DNA of 64,000 nucleotides. It comes from Kitasatospora sp044457565. Lineage in GTDB: Bacteria; Actinomycetota; Actinomycetes; Streptomycetales; Streptomycetaceae. The stretch covers positions 124,001-188,000 of the forward strand of contig NZ_JBITGZ010000002.1 in the NCBI RefSeq assembly GCF_044457565.1, read 5' to 3'. The notes beneath the pieces were generated by a model, which had not been told where the DNA came from, did no database searches, and was given only the letters and a program-made list of their open reading frames with translations. A program made the translations under genes and the position numbers. Shown here piece after piece: positions 1 through 8,672 of the stretch. Numbering within the stretch: position 1 is the stretch's first letter; every line of letters begins with the position of its first letter.

Positions 1-839
1 CCTTCTCCGAGCCGTGCGTGCACTGCAACGGCCGTGGCGTCATCGTGCACATGGAGCAGCCGACCGCCCCCGGTGGCGGCGGTGGCCCGGTGGGCACCTC
101 CGGCGAGGCCGCGTCGGGTGGCGGCAAGCGCCGTCGCCGTGGCAAGGGTGGCGCCGCGCACGAGGAGCCGCTGACGGCGGAGGCCGTGGGCGAGGACCAC
201 GAGCACGAGCACGAGGAGTTCGAGCTCGTCCCCTCCGGTGAGCAGCCGGAGTTCGAGGCCCCGCAGGCGGCGGCCGAGGCTGCGGCGCCGGCGGAGCCCG
301 TGGTGGCCGAGCCCGAGCCCGTGGTGGAGGCCCAGCCGAGCCTGGTCGAGATCCCGGCCACGCCCGCCCCCGGTGGTCGTACCCGCCGTCGTGCGGTGCG
401 CAAGGCCACCGCGCCGGCCGGCGCGCCGGGCGAGGCGGAGATCGTGGTCCTGCAGGCCCGCGCGGACGCGGCGATGGAGGCCGCGCTCGCCGCGGCGCCC
501 AAGGCCGCGCCGGCTGCCGAGGCCGTCGTGGCCGAGCCGGTCGCCGAGGCCGCCGTGGCTGTGGCCGAGGTCGAGCCGGAGGCCGTGAGCGCCGCGGCGG
601 AGCCCGAGGCCGGCGAGCCGGCCGAGGCGCCGGCCCCCGCGGAGACGGAGGCGGAGGCCGAGGAGGCTCCCGCGCCGAAGAAGCGGGCCCCGCGCAAGGC
701 CGCCGCCAAGAAGACCGCTGCCAAGAAGACCACGGCAGCCGTCGCCAAGAAGACCACCGCCCGCAAGACCGCGACCAAGCGGACGAGCGCGGCGGCCAAG
801 AAGGCAGCGGCCGCCGAGGGTGATACGGCGGCCGAGTAG
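1..839 (+). CDS. rne: Ribonuclease E/G family protein, C-terminal part (5' truncated by window)
   Basis: This is the end of a single-strand endoribonuclease that processes rRNA and turns over mRNA; codons are read from base 3. The first residues, SEPCVHCNGRG, resemble the CxxC zinc-link region that closes the RNase E/G catalytic core, followed by VIVHMEQP. After that comes a long tail: a Gly/Arg/Lys patch, an acidic Glu/Ala/Pro/Val-rich stretch (about residues 55-220) and a histone H1-like Lys/Ala/Thr tail with repeated AAKKT units ending in AAE. Such disordered scaffold and RNA-binding tails are typical of streptomycete RNase E. The catalytic part lies upstream of the window. The neighbour order rne-rplU-rpmA-obg supports the call. 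A strong hairpin follows the stop. Confidence 0.85.
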   Translation, partial: FSEPCVHCNGRGVIVHMEQPTAPGGGGGPVGTSGEAASGGGKRRRRGKGGAAHEEPLTAEAVGEDHEHEHEEFELVPSGEQPEFEAPQAAAEAAAPAEPVVAEPEPVVEAQPSLVEIPATPAPGGRTRRRAVRKATAPAGAPGEAEIVVLQARADAAMEAALAAAPKAAPAAEAVVAEPVAEAAVAVAEVEPEAVSAAAEPEAGEPAEAPAPAETEAEAEEAPAPKKRAPRKAAAKKTAAKKTTAAVAKKTTARKTATKRTSAAAKKAAAAEGDTAAE

Positions 840-845
840 GCCCAT

Positions 846-881
846 CGTCCGGGGCGGGTGGGAGACCGCCCGCCCCGGACG
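846..881 (+). terminator. Hairpin terminator after rne
   Basis: A 13-bp perfect stem (846-858 with 869-881, CGTCCGGGGCGGG against its complement) with a 10-nt loop starts 7 bases after the rne stop. There is no T-tract, as is usual for streptomycete terminators. Confidence 0.75.
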
Positions 882-894
882 CGTACGGCCCGGT

Positions 895-923
895 TTGCCC
901 CAGGGGCAGCCGATCCGTATTCT
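895..923 (+). promoter_or_regulatory. Probable sigma-70-type promoter for rplU-rpmA
   Basis: TTGCCC at 895-900 and TATTCT at 918-923 are separated by exactly 17 bases, a good vegetative promoter match. It leaves an untranslated leader of roughly 130 nt before rplU. Confidence 0.55.
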
Positions 924-993
924 TGAACATCGGCGTGTCTACGCCATGCTCCCGAGCAGATCACCTCCCGATCCCTTCCTGGGAACGGGGGAG

Positions 994-1019
994 GCCGCCT
1001 GTGTCCGTACCCAGGCGGC
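994..1019 (+). promoter_or_regulatory. Leader-RNA hairpin upstream of rplU
   Basis: GCCGCCTG (994-1001) pairs with CAGGCGGC (1012-1019) in the transcribed leader; CCTGGG/CCCAGG around 979-1014 offers an alternative partner. Ribosomal protein operons often carry autoregulatory leaders of this kind, but I cannot assign this one to a described family. Confidence 0.4.
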
Positions 1020-1062
1020 TGGCATCGAGAGTTCCGACCGAGTAACAGGAAGCAGGTACCGC

Positions 1063-1377
1063 ATGTACGCGATCGTTCGCGCCGGCGGCCGCCAGCACAA
1101 GGTCGCCGTCGGCGACGTGCTGGAAATTGACCGTGTTGACGTCAAGCCGGGTGACTCGGTCGAGCTGTCGACCATCCTGCTTGTCGACGGCGAGGCCGTC
1201 ACCAGCGACCCGTGGATCCTCGCCGGCGTGAAGGTCCACGCCGAGGTCGTCGACCACACCAAGGGTGAGAAGCTCGTCATCCTTCGCTACAAGAACAAGA
1301 CCGGCTACCGTCGTCGCCAGGGCCACCGCCAGCGTCACACCGCCGTCCGCATCACGAGCATCGACTCCGCGAAGTAA
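1063..1377 (+). CDS. rplU: 50S ribosomal protein L21
   Basis: A 104-residue protein beginning MYAIVRAGGRQHKV, the diagnostic L21 N-terminus, and containing the basic GYRRRQGHRQRHT segment that binds 23S rRNA. The length matches the family (about 103-106). The ATG at 1063 is chosen because homology starts exactly there and CAGGAAG lies upstream. It is the first gene of a two-gene operon with rpmA (16 bases between). Transcription probably starts near 930, leaving a structured leader. Confidence 0.97.
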   Translation: MYAIVRAGGRQHKVAVGDVLEIDRVDVKPGDSVELSTILLVDGEAVTSDPWILAGVKVHAEVVDHTKGEKLVILRYKNKTGYRRRQGHRQRHTAVRITSIDSAK

Positions 1378-1393
1378 GTAAGGGGATAGCGAG

Positions 1394-1651
1394 ATGGCAC
1401 ACAAGAAGGGCGCAAGCTCTACCCGTAACGGCCGTGACTCGAACGCCCAGCGCCTCGGCGTGAAGCGCTTCGGCGGCCAGGTCGTCAGCGCCGGCGAGAT
1501 CCTCGTCCGCCAGCGCGGCACCCACTTCCACCCGGGTGCCGGCGTCGGCCGTGGTGGCGACGACACCCTGTTCGCGCTGACCGCCGGTGCGGTTCAGTTC
1601 GGCAACCGTCGTGGCCGTCGCGTCGTGAACATCGTGGCCGTCGAGGCCTGA
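1394..1651 (+). CDS. rpmA: 50S ribosomal protein L27
   Basis: An 85-residue protein starting MAHKKGASSTRNGRDSNAQR, the canonical L27 N-terminus, which reaches the peptidyl-transferase centre and contacts tRNA. There is no N-terminal extension, so no Prp-type processing is needed as in Firmicutes. AGGGGAT precedes the ATG. It is co-transcribed with rplU and ends before a strong hairpin at 1693-1721. Confidence 0.97.
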   Translation: MAHKKGASSTRNGRDSNAQRLGVKRFGGQVVSAGEILVRQRGTHFHPGAGVGRGGDDTLFALTAGAVQFGNRRGRRVVNIVAVEA

Positions 1652-1692
1652 TCTTCCTGACGTCGCATCAGCGACACTGGTAAGACTTCTGG

Positions 1693-1721
1693 AGGGTGGA
1701 CCGGAATTTCCGGTCCACCCT
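1693..1721 (+). terminator. Hairpin terminator after rpmA
   Basis: AGGGTGGACCGGAA (1693-1706) is followed after one base by its exact reverse complement (1708-1721), giving a 14-bp inverted repeat between rpmA and obgE. Together with the 134-bp spacing this suggests obgE has its own promoter or is reached by readthrough. Confidence 0.75.
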
Positions 1722-1785
1722 TCACGCTTTATCCGGGGCGGTTCGTCCGCTTTGACCCACATTTTCCTAGCTGGAGGCCAACCCA

Positions 1786-3264
1786 ATGACCACCTTCGTG
1801 GACCGCGTCGAACTGCACGTCGCCGCGGGTAACGGAGGCCATGGCTGCGCCTCCGTGCACCGGGAGAAGTTCAAGCCGCTCGGCGGGCCCGACGGCGGCA
1901 ACGGCGGTGAGGGCGGCAGCGTCATCCTCATGGTCGACGCCAACATCACCACCCTGCTCGAGTACCACCACTCGCCCAAGCGCAAGGCCACCAACGGCAA
2001 GCCGGGCGCGGGCGGCCACCGCACCGGCTCCACCGGCGAGGACCTGATCCTCCCGGTGCCGGACGGCACCGTGGTGCTCGACCGCGAGGGCAACGTGCTG
2101 GCCGACCTGGTCGGCCATGGCACCAGCTTCGTCGCCGCCGCCGGCGGCCGGGGCGGCCTGGGCAACTCCTCGCTGGCCTCGGCCCGCCGCAAGGCCCCCG
2201 GTTTCGCGCTGCTCGGCGAGCCCGGCGAGGCCCGCGACATTGTGATGGAGCTCAAGTCCGTCGCGGACGTGGCGCTGGTCGGGTACCCGAGCGCCGGCAA
2301 GTCCTCGCTGATCTCGGTGCTCTCGGCCGCCAAGCCGAAGATCGCGGACTACCCCTTCACCACCCTGATCCCCAACCTCGGTGTGGTCACCGCCGGTGAG
2401 ATGGTCTACACCGTCGCCGATGTCCCCGGCCTGATCCCGGGCGCCAGCCAGGGCAAGGGCCTGGGCCTGGAGTTCCTGCGCCACGTCGAGCGCTGCTCCG
2501 TCCTGGTGCACGTGCTGGACTGCGCGACGCTGGAGCCCGGCCGGGACCCGCTCACCGACCTGGAGACGATCGAGGCCGAGCTCGCCGAGTACGGCGGCCT
2601 TGAGGACCGTCCGCGCCTGGTCGCGCTCAACAAGGTCGACGTGCCGGACGGTCAGGACCTCGCCGACATCACCCGCTCCTCGCTGGAGGAGGCCGGCTAC
2701 CGCGTGTTCGAGGTCTCCGCTGCCTCCCGCAAGGGCCTGCGCGAGCTGAGCTTCGCGATGGCGCAGATCGTCGGCGAGGCCCGCGCGGCCAAGCCGGTCG
2801 AGGAGAGCACCCGGATCGTGCTGCGGCCCAAGGCCGTGGACGACGCCGGCTTCACCGTCACCGAGGAGGACGGCGCGTACCGCGTGCGGGGCATCAAGCC
2901 CGAGCGCTGGGTTCGCCAGACCGACTTCTCCAACGACGAGGCCGTCGGCTACCTCGCGGACCGTCTGGCCCGCCTCGGTGTCGAGGACCAACTCTGGAAG
3001 GTCGGCGCGCACGAGGGCGACACCGTCATCATCGGCCCCGACGAGAACGCCGTCGTCTTCGACTGGGAGCCGACCATGGCCGCGGGCGCCGAGATGCTCG
3101 GCCGCCGTGGCGAGGACCACCGCTTCGAGAGCCCGCGTCCGGCCGTCGACCGCCGTCGCGAGAAGCAGAAGGGCCGCGACGCCGCCGAGACGGAGTTCCT
3201 GGCCTTCGAGGCGCTCTCCAGTGGCCGGGCGGCCGTCGAGGGTGACGACGACGAGGACTACTGA
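1786..3264 (+). CDS. obgE: Obg/CgtA GTPase (ribosome assembly, developmental control)
   Basis: A 492-residue GTP-binding protein. The Gly-rich Obg domain covers residues 1-160 (GNGGHGCASVHREKF, GGDGG-like turns). The G domain follows, with P-loop GYPSAGKSS near residue 166, a DVPGLIPGA G3 region and NKVD near 282; the OCT domain lies around 340-420. A charged C-terminal tail ends in DDDEDY. Obg assists late 50S assembly and in Streptomyces is linked to onset of aerial growth. GGAGG precedes the ATG. It follows rplU-rpmA, the classic location. Confidence 0.96.
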   Translation: MTTFVDRVELHVAAGNGGHGCASVHREKFKPLGGPDGGNGGEGGSVILMVDANITTLLEYHHSPKRKATNGKPGAGGHRTGSTGEDLILPVPDGTVVLDREGNVLADLVGHGTSFVAAAGGRGGLGNSSLASARRKAPGFALLGEPGEARDIVMELKSVADVALVGYPSAGKSSLISVLSAAKPKIADYPFTTLIPNLGVVTAGEMVYTVADVPGLIPGASQGKGLGLEFLRHVERCSVLVHVLDCATLEPGRDPLTDLETIEAELAEYGGLEDRPRLVALNKVDVPDGQDLADITRSSLEEAGYRVFEVSAASRKGLRELSFAMAQIVGEARAAKPVEESTRIVLRPKAVDDAGFTVTEEDGAYRVRGIKPERWVRQTDFSNDEAVGYLADRLARLGVEDQLWKVGAHEGDTVIIGPDENAVVFDWEPTMAAGAEMLGRRGEDHRFESPRPAVDRRREKQKGRDAAETEFLAFEALSSGRAAVEGDDDEDY

Positions 3265-3302
3265 CCTGGCCGCCGGGGCTCCGATGCCCTGACGCCCGGT
3301 CA

Positions 3303-3349
3303 ACGCCGCGGCCCCTGCCCCCCGTTGTGGGGGGCAGGGGCCGCGGCGT
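3303..3349. terminator. Very strong hairpin, probably bidirectional terminator
   Basis: A perfect 21-bp stem (3303-3323 with 3329-3349) and a 5-nt loop GTTGT lie between the converging obgE and the lipoprotein gene, so it can serve both. Confidence 0.8.
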
Positions 3350-3431
3350 CGGTCTGCGTACTAGCGGGGCCGACGGTTGCCGCGGTTGCTGCTGTTCCGG
3401 CGGCTGCGGAGGATGCGGCGGTTCTGCCGGA

Positions 3432-4241
3432 TCACTTGGACCAGGAGGCCTGGAGCTTCAGCAGGTCGTTCAGGTCGCTGTAACCCACGCTGCTGACCGT
3501 GTTGCCGGTGAGCGAGACGATGGCGCAGCCCTTGACCTCGTTGCCCTTGGCGAAGCCGTGGAACTTCGCGCCGGTGCACTTGGGCACCGGCTTCGCCGCG
3601 TTGCCGGCCGGCCAGCCCTTCTGCCCGTTCTGGTCGTACACCGCGAACTTCGAGTCCGGTGCGGTGAAGGACAGGCTGGCGTCGCCGATGTTCTTCATGG
3701 TGTAGCTGACGTAGATGAGGGTGCGGCCCTCCAGTCCGGCGGTGGTGTCGCCGGCGGCCTTCAGGTCGTCGACCGAGCCGGTCTCGTAGCCGGTGACGGT
3801 GACCTGGAGCTTGGTGGCGACCTTGGCCTGCTTGTCGGCGAAGTCGACGGTGGCCGGCTGGCCGACCTTGACGGGTGTGGCGGCGGTCGGGGCCTTACCG
3901 CCGCCGCTGCCACCCGCGGCGGCACCGCCCGCACCGGCGCCACCCGCGGCCGCGCCGGTGGGTGCGGCGGTGGCTCCGGCGGTCGCGGCACCGCCAGTGG
4001 CGGCCCCGCCGACAGCGGCCCCACCTGCGGCGGCGCCGGTGGGTGAGGCGGTCGCTCCGCCGGCGGCGGCGCCACCCGTTGCGGCTCCGCCGGCAGCGCC
4101 GGCCGTCGCGGCGGTGGTGCCCGCGGCGCCCGCGGCGGCGTCGCCGGAGACGTCGCTGTTGTCCGGGCCGCAGGAGGTGAGGGTGAGGCTGACGGCGGCG
4201 GCCATTCCGGCAACCGTGAGCTTCATGGCGTACGAACGCAT
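3432..4241 (-). CDS. Putative lipoprotein with Gly/Ala-rich linker and DUF4352-like domain
   Basis: A 269-residue protein. Start ATG at 4241 (MRSYAMKL) has AGGAAG upstream; an internal Met at residue 6 is an alternative. The signal peptide ends in a lipobox, LTLTSC, with lipid attachment at the Cys. About 100 residues of GGAA/GAAAGGA low-complexity linker follow, then a folded C-terminal domain (about 140-269). Phrases such as TLIYVSYTMKNIGDASLSF and a terminal LQASW resemble the immunoglobulin-like DUF4352/telokin-like domains of secreted actinobacterial lipoproteins. The role is unknown. It stands alone, convergent with obgE and divergent from proB. Confidence 0.75.
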   Translation of the reverse strand: MRSYAMKLTVAGMAAAVSLTLTSCGPDNSDVSGDAAAGAAGTTAATAGAAGGAATGGAAAGGATASPTGAAAGGAAVGGAATGGAATAGATAAPTGAAAGGAGAGGAAAGGSGGGKAPTAATPVKVGQPATVDFADKQAKVATKLQVTVTGYETGSVDDLKAAGDTTAGLEGRTLIYVSYTMKNIGDASLSFTAPDSKFAVYDQNGQKGWPAGNAAKPVPKCTGAKFHGFAKGNEVKGCAIVSLTGNTVSSVGYSDLNDLLKLQASWSK

Positions 4242-4581
4242 CGTGAGGTACTTCCTCGGGCAGCCACCCGCGCCGTCAACGGCCTGCCCATGCGGGAGTC
4301 GCCCGAACATGGGCTGAGAGATTGGACGGGCACAGCGGGCAAGAAGCCGTCCCCCGAACTGGCTATCGGTCAGGGACCTTATCAGCAGCCACTGTCCGCC
4401 CCTTACGCATCGTCAGCCTCATGGGTGAGCAGCCGGGGTGGAGTTGGTGAGAACATCGTGCGCCCGCCGTCCCCGTCCGGCGGATGGAATCCCATGCGAC
4501 CGCGCTGCCCCGATCGCGTAGATTGCGGAGGAACGACGGGCCGGGCGCCCGCCGTCCCGGAACAGCGGAGGAACCAGCGCG
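4242..4581. other. Divergent intergenic region between lipoprotein gene and proB
   Basis: 340 bases without a convincing gene. On the plus strand TAGATT at 4519-4524 is a plausible -10 box for proB, whose ribosome site GGAGGA lies at about 4566. I saw no clear promoter for the lipoprotein gene and no convincing operator. Confidence 0.5.
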
Positions 4582-5718
4582 ATGAGCGACCAGACACTGC
4601 GGGAGGAAGTACTGACCGCACGGCGGATCGTCGTCAAGGTCGGATCCTCCTCACTCACCACCGCGGCCGGCGGCCTGGACGCCGACCGGGTCGACGCCCT
4701 GGTGGACGCGCTCGCCAAGGTGCGCAGCCGCCCGGACACGCCCGAGGTCGTCCTGGTCTCCTCCGGCGCCATCGCGGCCGGGCTCGCCCCGCTCGGCCTG
4801 GAGAAGCGCCCGCACGACCTGGCCCGCCAGCAGGCCGCCGCCAGCGTCGGACAGGGCCTGCTCGTCGCCCGTTACACCGCGTCCTTCGCGCGGTACGGCA
4901 TCCGGGTCGGCCAGGTGCTGCTGACCGCCGAGGACGCCAGCCGCCGCGCGCACTACCGCAACGCCTACCGCACCCTCGACCAACTGCTGGCGATGGGCGC
5001 GATGCCGATCGTCAACGAGAACGACACCGTGGCCACCGCCGAAATCAAGTTCGGCGACAACGACCGCCTGGCCGCCCTCGTCGCCCACCTGGTCCGCGCC
5101 GACCTGCTGGTGCTGCTCTCCGACGTGGACGGCCTCTACGACGGGGACCCGAGCCGCCCCGGCACCAGCCGGATCTCACAGGTGGCCGGCCCGCAGGACC
5201 TCGCGGGCATCGAGATCGGCAGCGCCGGCAAGGCCGGGGTCGGTACCGGCGGCATGGTCACCAAGGTGGAGGCCGCCAGGATCGCCACCGGTGCGGGCAT
5301 CCCCGTCGTGCTCACCGCCGCCAGCCACGCCGCCGACGCCCTGGCCGGCCGGCCGACCGGCACGCTGTTCCTGCGCACCGGCAGCCGGAGCGCCGACCGG
5401 CTGCTCTGGCTCGCCCACGCCAGCAGCCCGCGCGGTGCCCTCCACCTGGACGAGGGCGCGGTCGAGGCGGTCGTCTCGGGCGGGGCCTCGCTCCTGCCGG
5501 CCGGTGTCACCAAGGTCGACGGCGACTTCGCTGCGGGTGATCCGGTGGACCTTCTTGGCGAAAACGGCCACATCGTGGCGCGCGGGCTGGTCAACTTTGA
5601 TGCGAGGGAGTTGCCCCGCCTGCTCGGCCGGTCCACACGTGACCTGGCCCAGGAGTTCGGCGCCGCGTACGAGCGCGAGGTCGTCCACCGTGACGACCTG
5701 GTTGTCCTGCGCGGCTGA
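4582..5718 (+). CDS. proB: Glutamate 5-kinase
   Basis: A 378-residue enzyme that phosphorylates L-glutamate with ATP, the first step of proline synthesis. The amino-acid kinase domain (1-270) begins with RRIVVKVGSSSLT and has VLVSSGAIAAG, the glutamate-binding NENDTVAT, SDVDGLY and GTGGMVTKVEAA. A C-terminal PUA domain (about 285-365) includes ALHLDEGAVEAV. The length is typical of two-domain ProB. It lies downstream of obg, as in other streptomycetes, and two genes before proA. Confidence 0.96.
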   Translation: MSDQTLREEVLTARRIVVKVGSSSLTTAAGGLDADRVDALVDALAKVRSRPDTPEVVLVSSGAIAAGLAPLGLEKRPHDLARQQAAASVGQGLLVARYTASFARYGIRVGQVLLTAEDASRRAHYRNAYRTLDQLLAMGAMPIVNENDTVATAEIKFGDNDRLAALVAHLVRADLLVLLSDVDGLYDGDPSRPGTSRISQVAGPQDLAGIEIGSAGKAGVGTGGMVTKVEAARIATGAGIPVVLTAASHAADALAGRPTGTLFLRTGSRSADRLLWLAHASSPRGALHLDEGAVEAVVSGGASLLPAGVTKVDGDFAAGDPVDLLGENGHIVARGLVNFDARELPRLLGRSTRDLAQEFGAAYEREVVHRDDLVVLRG

Positions 5719-5848
5719 CAGGCCGCTCCGCACGGGGTGGGTGGGCCCCTGCCGTCCGGCACCGGGCGAGAAGGGGGAACAGCCGTACGCGCCGGGCCGG
5801 GGCCCCGGCCCGGCCGACGACACGACATCGCCGAACAGGAGGCCGCCG

Positions 5849-6421
5849 GTGGGACGCAGGGGCCAGGGAGCGCTGCCCGGAGCAACGGCGGAGCGGAGGC
5901 TGACCAGCATCGTGGGCGGGCGTACCACCGAGGGCCCGGCCGGGTCGCCGGAACCCGCCGACCCGGCCACCCCCGCCGGCTTGCCCGGACGCCGGCCCGA
6001 AGAGGCCCAACCGGTCGACTCCGTACGGGAGTTGCGGCCGGGCGGCGAGCCGCGCGTTGACCCTCCGGCGCCGGCCGAGCAGGCCAGGCTCTGGCACGTG
6101 GTGCTGAGCGTCGCGGGGCGGGAGACCTCGCTGACGGCGCTCAGGGCCGGGCTGGAGCGGCTGGCCCACGACCACTCGTTCTTCCTGACCGCGCGGTACG
6201 CCGCCGACCACGCCGAGATCCGCTACTGGGAGCAGGCCCGTGACCTGCACGACGCGGCGGCGATAGCCCTGCGGTTGTGGGGCGAGCACAAGGCCACGGC
6301 CAACCTGCCGGCGTGGGAGATCGTGGGCCTGGAGGTCGTCGACCGCACCACCTACCACAAGCGGGTCGCCGAGGGCTTCGGCGATCCGCCGCCGCAGCTG
6401 GGCGGCGTGCACCCGTACTGA
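5849..6421 (+). CDS. Conserved hypothetical protein between proB and proA
   Basis: A 190-residue protein of unknown function. The GTG at 5849 is preceded by AGGAGG with 6 bases between. Residues 1-75 are Pro/Arg/Gly-rich and look disordered. The conserved core (about 80-185) starts LWHVVLSVAGRETSL and contains LERLAHDHSFFLTARYAADHAE, RYWEQARDL and GLEVVDRTTYHKR. No membrane segment or catalytic motif is evident. The placement between proB and proA is suggestive only. A later start near 6100, removing the disordered region, is possible. Confidence 0.7.
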   Translation: MGRRGQGALPGATAERRLTSIVGGRTTEGPAGSPEPADPATPAGLPGRRPEEAQPVDSVRELRPGGEPRVDPPAPAEQARLWHVVLSVAGRETSLTALRAGLERLAHDHSFFLTARYAADHAEIRYWEQARDLHDAAAIALRLWGEHKATANLPAWEIVGLEVVDRTTYHKRVAEGFGDPPPQLGGVHPY

Positions 6422-6558
6422 ACCTCATCGGGGCTCGGCTCGCCTCCGGGACGCTCTTCCTTTCGACACCGGCGCGTCCCTTCGGCCCGCTCACCGGGGG
6501 CGCGGGGCCGGGGTGTCTCACCGGCCGAAATGGGGGTCGGGGGGTGGTCGGCAGTCGT

Positions 6559-6564
6559 TACGCT
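6559..6564 (+). promoter_or_regulatory. -10 box of leaderless proA promoter
   Basis: TACGCT ends 6 bases before the proA ATG and there is no ribosome binding site, so transcription probably starts at or within a base of the start codon. Confidence 0.55.
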
Positions 6565-6570
6565 TGGCTC

Positions 6571-7893
6571 ATGACCAGCGACCTCGCACCCGCAGACAGC
6601 CCCGTCATCGCCGTAGCGCGCCGAGCCCGGGAGGCCGCCGCCGCGCTCGCCCCGCTGCCGCGCCGGGCGAAGGACGCCGCGCTGCTGGCGATCGCGGACG
6701 CGCTGGTGGCCCGTAGCGCCGAGATCACCGCCGCCAACGCCGAGGACGTCGCCCGCGCCCGCGTCGCCGGCACCGCCGAGTCCGTCATCGACCGGCTGAC
6801 CCTCGACGACGAGCGGATCGCCGCCATCGCCTCCGACGTACGGGACGTGGCGGGCCTGCCCGATCCGGTCGGCGAGGTGGTGCGCGGCTACACGCTGCCC
6901 AACGGCCTGGACGTGCGCCAGGTCCGGGTGCCGCTCGGCGTGGTCGGCATCATCTACGAGGCCCGTCCCAACGTCACCGTCGACGCCGCCGCGCTCTGCC
7001 TGAAGTCCGGCAACGCCGTCCTGCTGCGCGGCTCGGCCTCGGCCTACCGCTCCAACTCCGCGCTGATCGCGGTGCTGCGCGACGCGGTCGCCTCGGCCGG
7101 CCTGCCCGCCGACGTGATCCAGCTCGTGCCCGGCGAGAGCCGCGATTCCGTTCAGGAGCTGATGCGTGCCCGCGGCCTGGTCGACGTCCTGATCCCGCGT
7201 GGCGGCGCCTCGCTGATCCGCACCGTGGTGGAGGGCTCGACCGTCCCGGTGATCGAGACCGGCACCGGCAACTGCCACGTCTACGTGGACGCCCGGGCCG
7301 ACCTGGCGATGGCCGTCGGCATTCTGCTGAACTCCAAGGCGCAGCGGGTCAGCGTCTGCAACTCCGCCGAGACCCTGCTCGTCCACCAGGACATCGCCGA
7401 GGAGTTCCTCCCGCTGGCGCTGGCCGCTCTCGCCGAGGCCGGGGTGACGGTGCACGGGGACGAAGCCGTGCTGAAGGCCGCCGAGGGCTCGCCGGCCACC
7501 GTGGTGCCCGCCACGGATGCGGACTGGGAGACGGAGTACCTCTCGTACGACCTGGCGGCGGCCGTGGTGCCCTCGCTGGAGGAGGCCGTCGCGCACATCC
7601 GCCGCTGGTCCTCCGGCCACACCGAGGCGATCGTGACCACCTCGCAGGCCGCCGCCCGCCGCTTCACCCAGTTGGTCGACGCGACCACCGTCGCCGTCAA
7701 CGCCTCCACCCGCTTCACCGACGGGAGTGAGTTCGGCTTCGGCGCGGAGATCGGGATCTCCACCCAGAAGCTGCACGCCCGCGGCCCGATGGGCCTGCCG
7801 GAGCTGACCTCCACCAAGTACATCGTCACTGGTGACGGCCATGTCCGGGGTGAGGCCACGCAGACCGTCGGCGGTGCGGGCGAGGCCGGCTGA
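6571..7893 (+). CDS. proA: Gamma-glutamyl phosphate reductase
   Basis: A 440-residue NADPH-dependent aldehyde dehydrogenase-fold enzyme that reduces glutamyl 5-phosphate to the semialdehyde, the second step of proline synthesis. Family signatures include GVVGIIYEARPNVTVDAAALCLKSGNAVLLRG, the ETGTGNCHVYVD stretch, the catalytic cysteine region SVCNSAETLLVH and ALTSTKY-like GLPELTSTKYIV at the end. The ATG at 6571 matches the family N-terminus and follows a leaderless promoter, so proA is probably transcribed independently of proB. Confidence 0.96.
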   Translation: MTSDLAPADSPVIAVARRAREAAAALAPLPRRAKDAALLAIADALVARSAEITAANAEDVARARVAGTAESVIDRLTLDDERIAAIASDVRDVAGLPDPVGEVVRGYTLPNGLDVRQVRVPLGVVGIIYEARPNVTVDAAALCLKSGNAVLLRGSASAYRSNSALIAVLRDAVASAGLPADVIQLVPGESRDSVQELMRARGLVDVLIPRGGASLIRTVVEGSTVPVIETGTGNCHVYVDARADLAMAVGILLNSKAQRVSVCNSAETLLVHQDIAEEFLPLALAALAEAGVTVHGDEAVLKAAEGSPATVVPATDADWETEYLSYDLAAAVVPSLEEAVAHIRRWSSGHTEAIVTTSQAAARRFTQLVDATTVAVNASTRFTDGSEFGFGAEIGISTQKLHARGPMGLPELTSTKYIVTGDGHVRGEATQTVGGAGEAG

Positions 7894-7971
7894 GCTGCCC
7901 GCGTCACACGGGTGAGGGAGCAACTGCGAGGAGCCACAGACAAAACGCCCGCCCGGTAATAGGCTGAATCC

Positions 7972-8586
7972 GTGGCTGAGGATGTGGGGGGCTCTCCGTA
8001 CCCCGACGACGCCGACCACGGTGGTACGGATGACGAGTTCGCCACCGTGGTCTTCGATGAGGCCTTCGTGCGGTCCGCCGCCGTGCACGAGCCGACGGCC
8101 AAGGAGCGGCAGTTGGCCGCCGCCGAGGCCCGGTTCGAGCCGGAGACGGTCGGCCCGGGCTGGAGCTACGACCTGCCGCCGGGGGACGGGCTGCCACTTG
8201 AGCTGCGGCCCTACCCGAGCGGGCTCGACGCGGACCACCTCTACCCGGATCCATGGTCGGGCCCCGGGCGGGCCGGCGGCGGGCGCCGGGCCGGCCGCTG
8301 GGGGCGTAGCGCCCGGTGGGGCCGGCACGCCACGTACGATCCGGCGCAGGCCTCGCGCGGGCGGTATGTGGCGCAGCAGCGCTGGCACCGGCCGGTCGCC
8401 TGGGTGCTTGCCGTGATCATGGGCGTGAGCCTGGTCGCGGTGGCGGTCGCGGCGGTCTACCAGGGTGCGGGCGGGGCCGGCAACGGCTCCCCACGGCGTC
8501 CGGAGACGGGCAGCAGCAGCCCCGGGGCGGGCACCTCCCCGCTGGCTCCGGAGCCATCGCTGGCCGTCATCGCACCGGCGGGCTGA
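7972..8586 (+). CDS. Single-pass membrane protein with N-terminal VVFDExFVR motif
   Basis: A 204-residue protein of unknown function. The GTG at 7972 is six bases after TAGGCT (7960-7965) with no ribosome site, so it is probably leaderless. The N-terminus holds DEFATVVFDEAFVRSAAVHEPTAKER. A charged Arg/Gly/Trp region follows, then a membrane helix near residues 143-165 (WVLAVIMGVSLVAVAVAA), and a short Ser/Pro-rich outer tail. The same N-terminal motif recurs in the next gene, so the two are likely paralogues diverged outside that region. Confidence 0.75.
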   Translation: MAEDVGGSPYPDDADHGGTDDEFATVVFDEAFVRSAAVHEPTAKERQLAAAEARFEPETVGPGWSYDLPPGDGLPLELRPYPSGLDADHLYPDPWSGPGRAGGGRRAGRWGRSARWGRHATYDPAQASRGRYVAQQRWHRPVAWVLAVIMGVSLVAVAVAAVYQGAGGAGNGSPRRPETGSSSPGAGTSPLAPEPSLAVIAPAG

Positions 8587-8672
8587 CCCTCGGGGGCCGG
8601 CCCGCCGGGTGCCCGGCCGGAAGTTGCGCGCGAGCCCTCGTGGCGGCGCGCTTACCGCCTTACCCTGGTGTC

